Counted from the stretch's first letter, positions 6,562 to 14,465 are shown. The stretch is 17,816 bases of DNA from Candidatus Eiseniibacteriota bacterium (GCA_030638405.1 DAOWER010000090.1:1-17816); one strand, 5' to 3'. The notes: a model not told the origin generated them from the letters alone. Made by a program: numbers and translations.

Positions 6562-7857
6562 CTACTCGATGTAGCCCAGAGCCCGCAGGCGCTCACGTAC
6601 TTCATCGTCTATCGGGGATTCGATGGGCTCACGGCCGTCGACGTTGACGGACTCACGCTCCGGCTCGTAGGTGTCGATGGTCCGGACGGGGTGAGACCTC
6701 AGGAAGTCCGGATCAATTGCCTCCGTCAGCACGCTTCCGTCCATGTCTTCCGCCACCGGCATTCCGCAAAGGGCGAGGATCGTCGGCGTGATGTCGAGGA
6801 CGCTTGCGTCCGCCAGTTGCTGTCCTTCGGCGATGTCCTTGCCCCAGAACGCGAGCACGCCCGTGGGGTCATGCATGGCGATTCCCCAGCGGTAGTCGTC
6901 GCCGGTGGGCTTCGGCCCGGAGTGCCCGTGGTCGGACGTCAGGACCACCGTGGTGTTCTCGTCGGCCATCTCAATGAAGCCGGCGAGGACGTCGTCCATC
7001 TCCTCGTAGTAGCGCGCGATCACGTCCCCGAACATCTCCACCTCCTCATCGGAGATGGGAGGGCCGGACTCGGGCATCATGTCTACCCAGTAGAGGTGGC
7101 ATACGCCGTCGACCCCCTTGAGGTAGACGGCGTAGAAGTCGACCGGCATCTGGTCCGCCAGGCGAAGCGCCACGGAACGACTGGTCTCGTCGGTCGCGAT
7201 GCACATCTTGAGCGAATTGAACCTCTTCCGGAGAACCTCATCCTCCGGCACGGCCCCGTTGATGAGCACGGACGCGCGCTCGTCGGTGACCTCGTCCTCT
7301 AGAACCCTGAGGTTCTCGATGTCAGCGGCGAGCCCCGGAGGAAAGGTCAGTCGCTCCTCCTTGCCGTCCTGCCGTGGCGCCCATCCGTAGTTGAAGTAGT
7401 CCGTCACCAGGTAGCCGTTCACCGGCTCCGCGGGCCAGGTCGCGAGCCAACCCACTATCCCGACGCTCCAACCCTCGCTTCCCAGGATGTCCCAGATGGC
7501 CTCGACGCGCCGCACGTTGGAAGTCACCGGCACAGGCTGTCCACCCGCTGACGGCTTCTTCGCGAAACCCATGATGCCGTGCTTCTCCGGAAGTTTCCCG
7601 GTGGCGATGCTGGTCCAGATGACAGGCGACTCCAGGACATCGAGAGAACGAAGCTCTCCCCACGTGCCCTCGGACATGACCCTGGCGAAGGTCGGAAGCC
7701 TGCCCTCTTCCAGCAATGGACCCATGACGTCCCACTCCATGCCGTCGATGCCGATGACCATGATCTTCCTCTTGACGGGCTCGCCCGATGGCGGCGCGCA
7801 CGAGGTCGCGACCAGCGCCGTGGCACAGAGAAGGGCAATGGCAAGGGGCCTTCTCAT
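6562..7857 (-). CDS. Type I phosphodiesterase family lipoprotein (third of the array)
   Basis: This 431-residue protein begins MRRP, has a hydrophobic signal segment, and carries Cys20 (VATSC) as a plausible lipobox, so it is probably lipid-anchored in the envelope. The two-metal active site is complete: Asp38 (VIGIDGMEW), Ser77 at the nucleophile position (ESPVIWT), His93 (EKHGI), Asp250 and His254 (GVDGVCHLYW), Asp309 and His310 (TSDHGH), and His329 (AMHDPTG). Around 138-156 is the array-shared GW..TWP...VNGYLVTDYF stretch. It ends with the shared tail, DDEVRERLRALGYIE. A GGGGAGGA site precedes the ATG by about 10 nt. It follows the previous paralog after 72 nt, a gap that holds a hairpin, and precedes the pseudoenzyme by 42 nt. 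It could act on nucleotides, phospholipid head groups or glycan-linked phosphates; nothing here decides which. Confidence 0.9.
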   Translation of the reverse strand: MRRPLAIALLCATALVATSCAPPSGEPVKRKIMVIGIDGMEWDVMGPLLEEGRLPTFARVMSEGTWGELRSLDVLESPVIWTSIATGKLPEKHGIMGFAKKPSAGGQPVPVTSNVRRVEAIWDILGSEGWSVGIVGWLATWPAEPVNGYLVTDYFNYGWAPRQDGKEERLTFPPGLAADIENLRVLEDEVTDERASVLINGAVPEDEVLRKRFNSLKMCIATDETSRSVALRLADQMPVDFYAVYLKGVDGVCHLYWVDMMPESGPPISDEEVEMFGDVIARYYEEMDDVLAGFIEMADENTTVVLTSDHGHSGPKPTGDDYRWGIAMHDPTGVLAFWGKDIAEGQQLADASVLDITPTILALCGMPVAEDMDGSVLTEAIDPDFLRSHPVRTIDTYEPERESVNVDGREPIESPIDDEVRERLRALGYIE

Positions 7858-7908
7858 CGTCCGTTCGTCCTCCCCGCGAGCCAGGAAGTCCTGCGCCCGC
7901 CGTTGTTA

Positions 7909-7926
7909 CGCGGCGCATCAGCCGCG
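7909..7926 (-). other. Perfect intercistronic hairpin after a phosphodiesterase stop
   Basis: On the minus strand CGCGGC, loop TGATGC, GCCGCG forms a perfect 6-bp stem that begins a few bases after the TAA at 7932-7930. The next bases are TAACAACGG, with no T-run. It resembles the hairpin at 3873-3890 in position but not in sequence. It may protect the upstream part of the transcript or reduce read-through. Confidence 0.45.
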
Positions 7927-7929
7927 ATT

Positions 7930-9192
7930 TTACTCGGTGCGCTCGTAGGTCGACACGCGTCCGGTGGGGTGGCTCCGCAGAAAGGCGGGCTCGAAGGCGT
8001 CCTCGATGACGACGCCGTCCATGTCGTCACCGACCGGCAGGCCACAGAGCGCCAGGATCGTGGGCGTCACGTCGCGGACGCTCCGCTCCGGGATCCGAAC
8101 GCCGTCCCTGAACGCGTCCCCCGACATCACGAGAATCCCGATGGGCCCGTGGTCGTTGATCCCGCCTGGCAGCTGCCCGGGCTTCGGCCCCTCGAAACCG
8201 TGGTCGGAGCACACGATCACCGTGCCGTCGCCGAACTCGTCGATGAGAGCGCCGAGCATCTCGTCCGCGTACTCGTAGTAGTGAGCGATCGTGGCGCCGA
8301 ACACGCGGAACGCTGTCTGCGACACCGGGAAACCCACTTCACCTGGATGCGCGGCGTCCCAGAACTTGTGGCTCGCCGTGTCGACGCCCCGAAGGTACAC
8401 GATGGACACGTCGGTCGGACGGTGCTGCATCAGGTGCCGCGTGACCGACAGGAACGTCCGGTCACCGGCAAGGATGCCCCTCAGGGAGTTCGCGCGGTGC
8501 TCGAGTTCGCTGATCCCCCGCATCTCCGCGAACATCTGCTCGACGGGAAGCCTCTGCGCCTCGTCCGCGGTCATGGCCGCATCGAGGTCTATGAACCGGT
8601 CCAGGTCTTCCTCAGTGACGTCCTCGCTGGCCACCCGCAAAGGCTCTACCTCATCCCGGAGATCTTCGGGATACGTCAGGTGCTCGGGCAGCGGGCGGTC
8701 GGGCCGAGGGGAGTAGCGGAAGTAGTCGGTGACCATGTAACCGTTGACGGCCTCGGCCGGCCAACTGACGAGCCACCCGACGACCGTCACGGTCATGTCG
8801 CGCTCGCCGATGATGTCCCAGAAGGTCCGCGCCGTCCGGACGTTGCTGGTCAGAGGGCTCTTGGTATGGGGGTCGAGGAAATCGGTGATGCCGTGCTTCT
8901 CGGGGAGCTTCCCGGTGGCTATCGTCGCCCAGATGGTCGGGGATTTCTGCTTGGGCTCGAGCGAGTGCAGATCACACGACACGCCCGACTCTACGAGGGC
9001 GGCCAGGTTCGGGAGCTTCCCCTCCTCCATGAGCGGCCCGATGATGTCCCAGTCGGCCGAGTCGATCCCAACCACGAGAATCCGTCCTCCGGCTTCCGGC
9101 CCGCCCTCGCCGCAGCCCGCAACGACCCCCGTGATGAGAGCGGTCGTGAGCACGGCCGCGAGCAGTCGAACGTATCTTGGATGCAGATTCAC
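7930..9192 (-). CDS. Type I phosphodiesterase family lipoprotein without the shared tail (second of the array)
   Basis: The 420-residue protein starts at a GTG only 9 nt after the preceding paralog's stop, with AGGGA upstream, so translation is probably coupled. The signal segment ends in a good lipobox, VVAGC, with Cys27 as the acylated residue. The catalytic set is complete: Asp44 (VVGIDSADW), Ser84 at the nucleophile position (KSPTIWA), His100 (EKHGI), Asp271 and His275 (GVDTASHKFW), Asp330 and His331 (CSDHGF) and His348 (INDHGP). The array-typical GWLVSWPAEAVNGYMVTDYF region lies at 139-158. Between about 160 and 250 is a longer, charged insert, rich in Asp and Glu. Unlike three of its paralogs it ends at TYERTE, without the LGYIE tail, although its catalytic site is intact. 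The envelope location is well supported; the substrate is unknown. Confidence 0.9.
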   Translation of the reverse strand: MNLHPRYVRLLAAVLTTALITGVVAGCGEGGPEAGGRILVVGIDSADWDIIGPLMEEGKLPNLAALVESGVSCDLHSLEPKQKSPTIWATIATGKLPEKHGITDFLDPHTKSPLTSNVRTARTFWDIIGERDMTVTVVGWLVSWPAEAVNGYMVTDYFRYSPRPDRPLPEHLTYPEDLRDEVEPLRVASEDVTEEDLDRFIDLDAAMTADEAQRLPVEQMFAEMRGISELEHRANSLRGILAGDRTFLSVTRHLMQHRPTDVSIVYLRGVDTASHKFWDAAHPGEVGFPVSQTAFRVFGATIAHYYEYADEMLGALIDEFGDGTVIVCSDHGFEGPKPGQLPGGINDHGPIGILVMSGDAFRDGVRIPERSVRDVTPTILALCGLPVGDDMDGVVIEDAFEPAFLRSHPTGRVSTYERTE

Positions 9193-9201
9193 GTGTCGTC
9201 C

Positions 9202-10581
9202 CTACTCGATGTAGCCCAGCGAACGCAGCTCTTCCTTGATCTCGTCATCGAGCGCCGACTCGATGGGTTCTTCGGGCTGCTCGGGCTCGTCGTCGCTCTC
9301 GTATGTGTCGATGTATGTGACGGGATAATCGGCCAGATGGCCCTCGTCGATCAGATCGGTCAGCACGAAGCCGTCCATGTCGCGCCCCACGGGCTCGCCG
9401 AGGAGCGCGAGGACCGTCGGTGTCAGATCGAGGACGTTGGCGTTCGCGAGCGTGCCGCCCCGCCGGATCCCAGGTCCCATGGCCGCGAGGATCCCCAGCT
9501 CCCGGTGCATGGAGATGCCGAGCTGCAGGCCCTCCTTGGTCCGGAGCGGCCCGCGAAAGCCGTGGTCGGAGCACACGATCACGGTGGAGTTCTCGTCGAT
9601 CGAATCGAGCACGTCTCCGATGAGCGAATCGACCCGCTCGTAGTACCGGGGGATCACGTTCTGAAACGCCTCGTTGATCCTCTCGTCCGTCTTGATGTCC
9701 ACGGTGTAGGGCCTCATGGGTCCCCAGAACCTGTGACAGCAGCGGTCCAGCCCCAGGAAGTAGACCGCGTAGAAGTCGGGTTGCTCGCGGGACTCCAGGA
9801 GGTGCTCCGACATCTCGCGGATACTCTCATCGTTCGCGCAGATACTGCGTACGTTCTGCACTCCGCCCCACGTGATGGCCTCCTCGCCGCCCTTCCAGAC
9901 GTCACCGGTCATCAGGTCGGCGATGTCGTCCATGGTGGTCACCGCGTGGGACACCCGGAGAGGAGCGAGCTCCTCTTCCAGTTCCGCCGGGTAGGTCAGG
10001 TGCGGGATGTTGCTGAAGCCGTCCTCGGGCGCATACACGATGCGGTCGGTCACGCAGTAGCCGTTGACCTCCCGGACAGGCCAGGTCACCAGCCATCCCA
10101 CGACACCGACCGTGTACCCGTTCTCTCCGAGGATGTCCCATATGCTCCGGGCCCGCCAGCCGGTCGAGTTGAGGAGGGGCTGTTCATCGCTGCCCTCGAC
10201 GAAGTCGCCGATGCCATGCTTCCGCGGTCCCTTCCCCGTCGCCATCGTGGTCCAGATGGTGGGTGACTTCTGCAGCGGTATGAGAGAGTGCAGCTCGGCG
10301 CGGGTACCCTCACTGATGACGCGCGCCAGATTCGGCATCTTCCCCTGCTCGATAAGCGGGTCGGCCAGCGACCAGTCCATGCCGTCTATCCCGATGATCA
10401 CTATCTTGGTGTCGGGCGCGGAGCCGCAGCCCCCGACGAAGAACGCCGCCAACACCAGGGTGAGCAGGAACGCTGTCGCGCCAGCCCGGAACGCGCCGGT
10501 CGTCGTTCTCGGAGGCGCGCCCGTCGTCGTCCGCCGCAGTGCGCTCGCCGCCCCCGTCGCGTATCGATTCGCTGGTGCCAA
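9202..10581 (-). CDS. Type I phosphodiesterase family lipoprotein with TTG start (first of the array)
   Basis: This 459-residue protein starts with TTG at 10581. No other start codon occurs in frame before the signal segment, and a GGGAGGA site lies 9 nt upstream, overlapping the glyS stop. The first 34 residues are unusually long and Arg/Thr-rich for a signal n-region, with RTTTGA at 25-30 and a near copy just before it. A hydrophobic stretch and lipobox (VGGC, Cys52) follow. The active site is complete: Asp66 (IGIDGMDW), Ser106 at the nucleophile position (KSPTIWT), His122 (RKHGI), Asp279 and His283 (GLDRCCHRFW), Asp339 and His340 (CSDHGF) and His359 (SMHREL). It ends in the shared tail, DDEIKEELRSLGYIE. 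The 5-nt gap from glyS suggests that the phosphodiesterase series is cotranscribed with the synthetase genes. The substrate is unknown. Confidence 0.9.
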   Translation of the reverse strand: MAPANRYATGAASALRRTTTGAPPRTTTGAFRAGATAFLLTLVLAAFFVGGCGSAPDTKIVIIGIDGMDWSLADPLIEQGKMPNLARVISEGTRAELHSLIPLQKSPTIWTTMATGKGPRKHGIGDFVEGSDEQPLLNSTGWRARSIWDILGENGYTVGVVGWLVTWPVREVNGYCVTDRIVYAPEDGFSNIPHLTYPAELEEELAPLRVSHAVTTMDDIADLMTGDVWKGGEEAITWGGVQNVRSICANDESIREMSEHLLESREQPDFYAVYFLGLDRCCHRFWGPMRPYTVDIKTDERINEAFQNVIPRYYERVDSLIGDVLDSIDENSTVIVCSDHGFRGPLRTKEGLQLGISMHRELGILAAMGPGIRRGGTLANANVLDLTPTVLALLGEPVGRDMDGFVLTDLIDEGHLADYPVTYIDTYESDDEPEQPEEPIESALDDEIKEELRSLGYIE

Positions 10582-10586
10582 CGCTG

Positions 10587-12665
10587 TTATTCCTCCCGTT
10601 CCTCTCCCTCAAGCACGACCCTGGAGAAGTCGGCAACGCGCATGAAGAGTCGCTTCACTTCCTCGAGAAGGCCCAGCCTGGCCTCCTTGAGCTTCGAATC
10701 GTCCACCATGACCATCACGTCATCGAAGAACGAGTCGATCGGCTTTCTCAGTTTCAACAGCTCCCGGACCGCGGAGTCGAAGTCTCCACTGGCCATCGCC
10801 GCGTCGACCCCGGCCGCCGCCGTCTCTCTTGTCTCGTTCAGGACCTGCGAGGCCGGTTCGACCAGAGTTCCGGGATCGAACTTGCCCGGCGCCTGCCCCT
10901 TGAGGATGTTCATCGCGCGCCTGGCGCCTACGACCAGACCCTCGAAGTCGTCCTCCGCCCTGAAGTGCGTGAGCGCCGTCAGCCGTGGCCTGACACCCAC
11001 GAGCGAGTCGAACGACGATTCCATTACCGCATCGACGAGGTCGTATGCGTGCCCCGCGTCGATGAAGAGTGCCCTCGCCCTGAGTCTCATGAACGAGAGC
11101 ACGCTCTCGACCAACTCGTCGAGGGCGCGACCTTCCACACCGTAGCCGGCTCCGGCCTTCCGGATCAGCTCCCCGAGCGAGAGCGGCAGTGCACCCTCGT
11201 CTACTATTCTGACGAATCCGATGGCCTGACGTCGCAGAGCATATGGATCCTGAGAGCCAGTCGGTATCAAACCAACCGAAAAACACCCGACTATCGAGTC
11301 GATCTTGTCTGCGATACTCAAGATGGTCCCGGCCGGCGTCCTTGGCAAGGCGTCCCCGGCGAACCTGGGCAGGTAGTGCTCGTAGATGGCGGTGGCGACT
11401 TCAGGGGGCTCGCTGGACTCCAGGGCGTACTCCCGACCCATGATGCCCTGGAGCTCCGTGAACTCCTTCCCGTCCCTGACCATCTCGGTCACGAGGTCGG
11501 CCTTCGCCAACCGGGCGGCGCGGACCGCCGTGCTGAGCGCGTCTGGTGCTACGGCCTCGGCGACGTGCGCCGCGAGTGCCTCGAGTCGCTCGGTCTTCTC
11601 GTAGAGCGATCCGACCCCCTCGAGCCACACCACATCCTTGAGCCTCTCGACCTTGCTCTCGAGCGAGCTTCCGGTGTCCTCGTGCCAGTAGAATTCGGCG
11701 TCGTCCAGCCTCGACTCAAGCACGCGCTCGTTGCCTCCACGGATGATGTCGTGATGGTCCCGGGGAGCGTTGACCACGCACAGGAAGTGCGGCAGGAGCG
11801 TCCCGTCCTCGGACTCGACCGCGAAGTACCTCTGGTGGCCCTTCATCGCCGCCACGACCACGTCCCTCGGGAGCTTCAGGAAGCGCTCGTCGAAGCCACC
11901 GGCGCACGCGGTCGGGTACTCGGTGAGGAACGTCACCTCATCCAGCAGCTCGGGGTCCTCCACCAGCCTGCCTCCACACTCGCCGGCGACACGCAGAGCC
12001 TCGTTCGCGATCGTGTCTCTTCGCTTCTCGTGATCGGCGATGACGTAGTTGTCCAGCAGTAGCTTCTCGTACGCGTCCGCGCTCTCGACCTTGTGCGGTC
12101 CCGGCGACCAGACGCGCAGACCCCACGTGACATCACCGGCCCGAACACCCGCGTAGGTGAGATCGAGAACCTCGTTGCCGAGCATCGCCACGATCCACCG
12201 AATCGGTCGCGCGAAGCGCCGGTCCGGGCCCCACTTCATCGTCTTCGGGAAGCTCAGAGCGTCGGCGGCGGCCGTCAGGATCCGCGGCAGCACGTCGGCC
12301 GCGGGTCCTCCGTCGTCGGTGACCTCAACCTGGATGTAGTCATCCACGACCGCAAGCGCGGCCACGTCAACGCCCTGTGATCTCGCGAACCCTGTCGCCG
12401 CCTTTGTGGGAGTGCCGTCATCTCCGAAGGCGATACGAGCGGGAGGACCGGTGACGGTGCGGGTCTCACTGGTCTGGGCGTCCGCGACCCCCTTGACGAT
12501 GACCGTCATCCGACGCGGGGTCGCAAGCGTGCGCGTGGACGAGAAAGAGAGCCGCGCGGCTGTGAGTTCGTGCCCGAGCGACTCGGCGAGCTGCGTGAGC
12601 GCTGGAAGTATGTAGGACGCGGGGATCTCCTCCACCCCTATCTCGAAGAGAAGGTCTCGTGCCAT
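10587..12665 (-). CDS. glyS: Glycyl-tRNA synthetase beta subunit
   Basis: The 692-residue protein is the beta chain of the alpha2-beta2 bacterial glycyl-tRNA synthetase, which provides most of the tRNA-binding surface while the alpha chain forms glycyl-adenylate. Family hallmarks appear in order: LLFEIGVEEIPASYI (5-19), a KTMKWGPDRRFARPIRWIVA block (141-160), HQRYF (278-282), GNERVLESRLDDAEFYW (311-327), ADLVTEMV (389-396) with EFTELQGIMG (401-410), and SQDPYALRRQAIGFVRI (471-487). The C-terminal roughly 100 residues are the helical anticodon-binding domain. The length is normal for the family. Its ATG overlaps the TGA of glyQ by one base (TGATG), so the two chains are likely made in equal amounts. 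Identification is secure. Confidence 0.98.
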   Translation of the reverse strand: MARDLLFEIGVEEIPASYILPALTQLAESLGHELTAARLSFSSTRTLATPRRMTVIVKGVADAQTSETRTVTGPPARIAFGDDGTPTKAATGFARSQGVDVAALAVVDDYIQVEVTDDGGPAADVLPRILTAAADALSFPKTMKWGPDRRFARPIRWIVAMLGNEVLDLTYAGVRAGDVTWGLRVWSPGPHKVESADAYEKLLLDNYVIADHEKRRDTIANEALRVAGECGGRLVEDPELLDEVTFLTEYPTACAGGFDERFLKLPRDVVVAAMKGHQRYFAVESEDGTLLPHFLCVVNAPRDHHDIIRGGNERVLESRLDDAEFYWHEDTGSSLESKVERLKDVVWLEGVGSLYEKTERLEALAAHVAEAVAPDALSTAVRAARLAKADLVTEMVRDGKEFTELQGIMGREYALESSEPPEVATAIYEHYLPRFAGDALPRTPAGTILSIADKIDSIVGCFSVGLIPTGSQDPYALRRQAIGFVRIVDEGALPLSLGELIRKAGAGYGVEGRALDELVESVLSFMRLRARALFIDAGHAYDLVDAVMESSFDSLVGVRPRLTALTHFRAEDDFEGLVVGARRAMNILKGQAPGKFDPGTLVEPASQVLNETRETAAAGVDAAMASGDFDSAVRELLKLRKPIDSFFDDVMVMVDDSKLKEARLGLLEEVKRLFMRVADFSRVVLEGEEREE
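10591..10597 (-). promoter_or_regulatory. Shine-Dalgarno inside the glyS 3' end, supporting a TTG start
   Basis: GGGAGGA on the minus strand lies within the last codons of glyS, just before its TAA (10589-10587), and 9 nt before the TTG at 10581. The position implies coupled translation of the first phosphodiesterase with glyS. Confidence 0.65.
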
Positions 12666-13627
12666 CAGCGACCACCTCCCTTCGCAGCGTCGGGATCGCC
12701 GGTCTCACGGGGAGAGCCCCCGCCCTCGGAGCGTTCCCCTCCAGGAAGAAGTGGGTGCCCAAGCTCCTCGCGCTGCGCCGTGTAGAGGAGCGCGGCCTTT
12801 CTCGCAAGCCTTCTGACACGCGTTATGTATCCGGTTCGCTCCGTGACGCTGATGACGCCGCGGGCGTCCAGCACGTTGAACGCGTGCGAGCACTTGAGCA
12901 CGTAGTCGTACCCCGGCGCGAGGATGCCAAGATCGAGCAGGCGCGCTGCCTCGGACTCGCACCTGTCGAAGAGCTCCCTGTGCAGCGGGATATCGGCCTC
13001 GTCGAAGTTGAACCTGGAGAACTCGACCTCGAATCCCTTCTGAAGCTCACCGAAACTCAGCCCGGGCGCCCACTCCAGCTCGAAGAAGCTGTCGACTCCC
13101 TGCACGAACGTCGCGAGCCTGCCGAGCCCGTAGGTGATCTCGGACGACGTCACGGGAAGCTCCATGCCACCCGCCTGCTGGAAGTAGGTGAACTGTGTTA
13201 TCTCCATCCCGTCAATCCAGACTTCCCATCCCAACCCTGCTGCCCCGAGCGTCGGGGACTCCCAATCGTCCTCCACGAGACGGACATCGTGCTTCTTGAG
13301 GTCGATACCGAGCGCCTCGAGGCTCTTGAAGTAGACGTCGAGGACGTCCGCGGGCGCCGGCTTCAACAGGACCTGGTACTGCAGGAACTGCTGCATGCGT
13401 ATCGGATTCTCGCCGTAACGCCCGTCCTTCGGCCGCCGCGAGGGCTCGACGTAGGCAGCCTTCCACGGCTCCGGGCCGAGGCATCTCAAGAACGTGGCTG
13501 GATTGAAGGTGCCGGCCCCGACCTCCGAGTTGTAGGGCTGCAGTACCACGCATCCGTACTCGGCCCAGAAATCCTGAAGTCCGAGGATGATGTCCTGAAA
13601 GAGATATCGCTTCCTGTCATCCTTCAT
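12665..13627 (-). CDS. glyQ: Glycyl-tRNA synthetase alpha subunit
   Basis: The 320-residue class II synthetase chain activates glycine with ATP and charges tRNA-Gly together with GlyS in the cytoplasm. The N-terminal half is almost textbook: FQDIILGLQDFWAEYGCVVL (10-29), QPYNSEVGAGTFNPATFLRC (30-49), a LGPEPWKAAYVEPSRRPKDG block, then RYGENPIRMQQFLQYQVLLK. About 30 C-terminal residues after the conserved helix (TAQREELGHPLLP) are Gly/Pro/Arg-rich and look like a disordered extension. The ATG at 13627 lies inside the 3' end of recO (11-nt overlap). GGAG 7 nt before it belongs to a duplicated 15-bp unit. The gene order recO-glyQ-glyS is common in bacteria. Confidence 0.98.
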   Translation of the reverse strand: MKDDRKRYLFQDIILGLQDFWAEYGCVVLQPYNSEVGAGTFNPATFLRCLGPEPWKAAYVEPSRRPKDGRYGENPIRMQQFLQYQVLLKPAPADVLDVYFKSLEALGIDLKKHDVRLVEDDWESPTLGAAGLGWEVWIDGMEITQFTYFQQAGGMELPVTSSEITYGLGRLATFVQGVDSFFELEWAPGLSFGELQKGFEVEFSRFNFDEADIPLHRELFDRCESEAARLLDLGILAPGYDYVLKCSHAFNVLDARGVISVTERTGYITRVRRLARKAALLYTAQREELGHPLLPGGERSEGGGSPRETGDPDAAKGGGR

Positions 13628-14456
13628 TTTCTTGCTCCGATTCGACTTGCTCCGATTCGACGGGATGTCGCCCTGTTCTTCTAATCTGTGCGAGGAAGTC
13701 GAGAGACTTCAGCTTGAGCTCCCGCCCCGCGTGCTCTTCCAGAAAACCCATCAGCGTCTCGCTTATCTCGTCGCGAACGACCGCGGGGATGTCGGCATCC
13801 GGGACCGCACTCCCGGGTTCGGACGGAATCTCACCGGCCGGTGTGGACATCGAAGCCAGCAGCCTCGCGGCGGAGTCGGAGAGCGGTCGCGCCCCCGGCT
13901 CTTCCGCCAGGCAGTCGCCGCAGACGATGCCGCCCCGCCCGGCCGCGAAGGACACGCCTCCCTCCGGCGCACCAGCACAGACGGCACAGCGCGCCAGCTC
14001 CGGCGCGTAACCGAGCGCGGACGCGAGCGACAGCTCGAAGCGCCAGAGCACGGCGTCGAGCGAGGACGGGGGCGCTCCAGCGGCCCTGTCCAGCGCGCTC
14101 TCAAGCAGATCGAAGAGCCCGGGGTCCGGTTCCCGCTCGGATACCAGGGCGTCGGTCAGCTCGAGAGCGGCTCCGGCGTAGGCCATGCGGACCATGTCTC
14201 GACGCAGCTCGGGCCACTGGCGTTCGACGTCGGCCTGCGACACGAGCAGCAGATCCCGCTCCTGCCGCAAGTAGAAAACCACCCCGGAGACCTGCATCGG
14301 TTCCAGGGCAGCCCCAAGTCGTCCGCCTCCCTTGCGCGCACCCTTCGCGACAAGTCGTACCTTGCCGTAGTCGCGAGTATAACACACGACGACCTTGCTC
14401 GTCTCACCCAGCCTGTAGCTCTTGAGCGAGATCGCTCTCGATTTGACGAGCGGCAT
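13617..14456 (-). CDS. recO: DNA repair protein RecO
   Basis: RecO promotes RecA loading and strand annealing in RecF-pathway recombination, working with RecR. From the ATG at 14456 the protein has 279 residues. It has an N-terminal OB-fold (SRAISLKSYRLGETSKVV; YTRDYGKVRLVAKGARK), a helical middle, and a four-cysteine zinc site at Cys157, Cys160, Cys179 and Cys182. An ATG 13 codons upstream (14495) lies just after the mgtE stop and has no ribosome site. The chosen ATG has AGGAGGA 9 nt upstream and begins at the conserved part of the fold. The C-terminus ends in a VESEQ-VESEQ duplication from a 15-bp tandem repeat and overlaps glyQ by 11 nt. The function is confidently assigned from family features. 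Confidence 0.93.
   Translation of the reverse strand: MPLVKSRAISLKSYRLGETSKVVVCYTRDYGKVRLVAKGARKGGGRLGAALEPMQVSGVVFYLRQERDLLLVSQADVERQWPELRRDMVRMAYAGAALELTDALVSEREPDPGLFDLLESALDRAAGAPPSSLDAVLWRFELSLASALGYAPELARCAVCAGAPEGGVSFAAGRGGIVCGDCLAEEPGARPLSDSAARLLASMSTPAGEIPSEPGSAVPDADIPAVVRDEISETLMGFLEEHAGRELKLKSLDFLAQIRRTGRHPVESEQVESEQENEG
13632..13661. repeat. 15-bp perfect tandem duplication spanning the recO end and glyQ ribosome site
   Basis: The unit TTGCTCCGATTCGAC occurs twice back to back (13632-13646 and 13647-13661, plus strand). It encodes VESEQ twice at the RecO C-terminus. On the minus strand each copy contains GGAG; the nearer one is 7 nt from the glyQ ATG and acts as its Shine-Dalgarno. 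Confidence 0.9.
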
Positions 14457-14465
14457 CGCCCGCTG

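Noticed and set aside
5452..10266. Very long open frames on the plus strand opposite the phosphodiesterase genes (616 and 895 codons)
   Set aside because: They mirror the codon pattern of GC-rich genes on the other strand, show no family motifs, and the minus-strand frames carry complete, recognisable active sites.
3890..10581. Sulfatases instead of phosphodiesterases
   Set aside because: None has the CxPxR or SxPxR formylglycine motif; the ligand spacing and SDHG/KHG motifs match the type I phosphodiesterase group.
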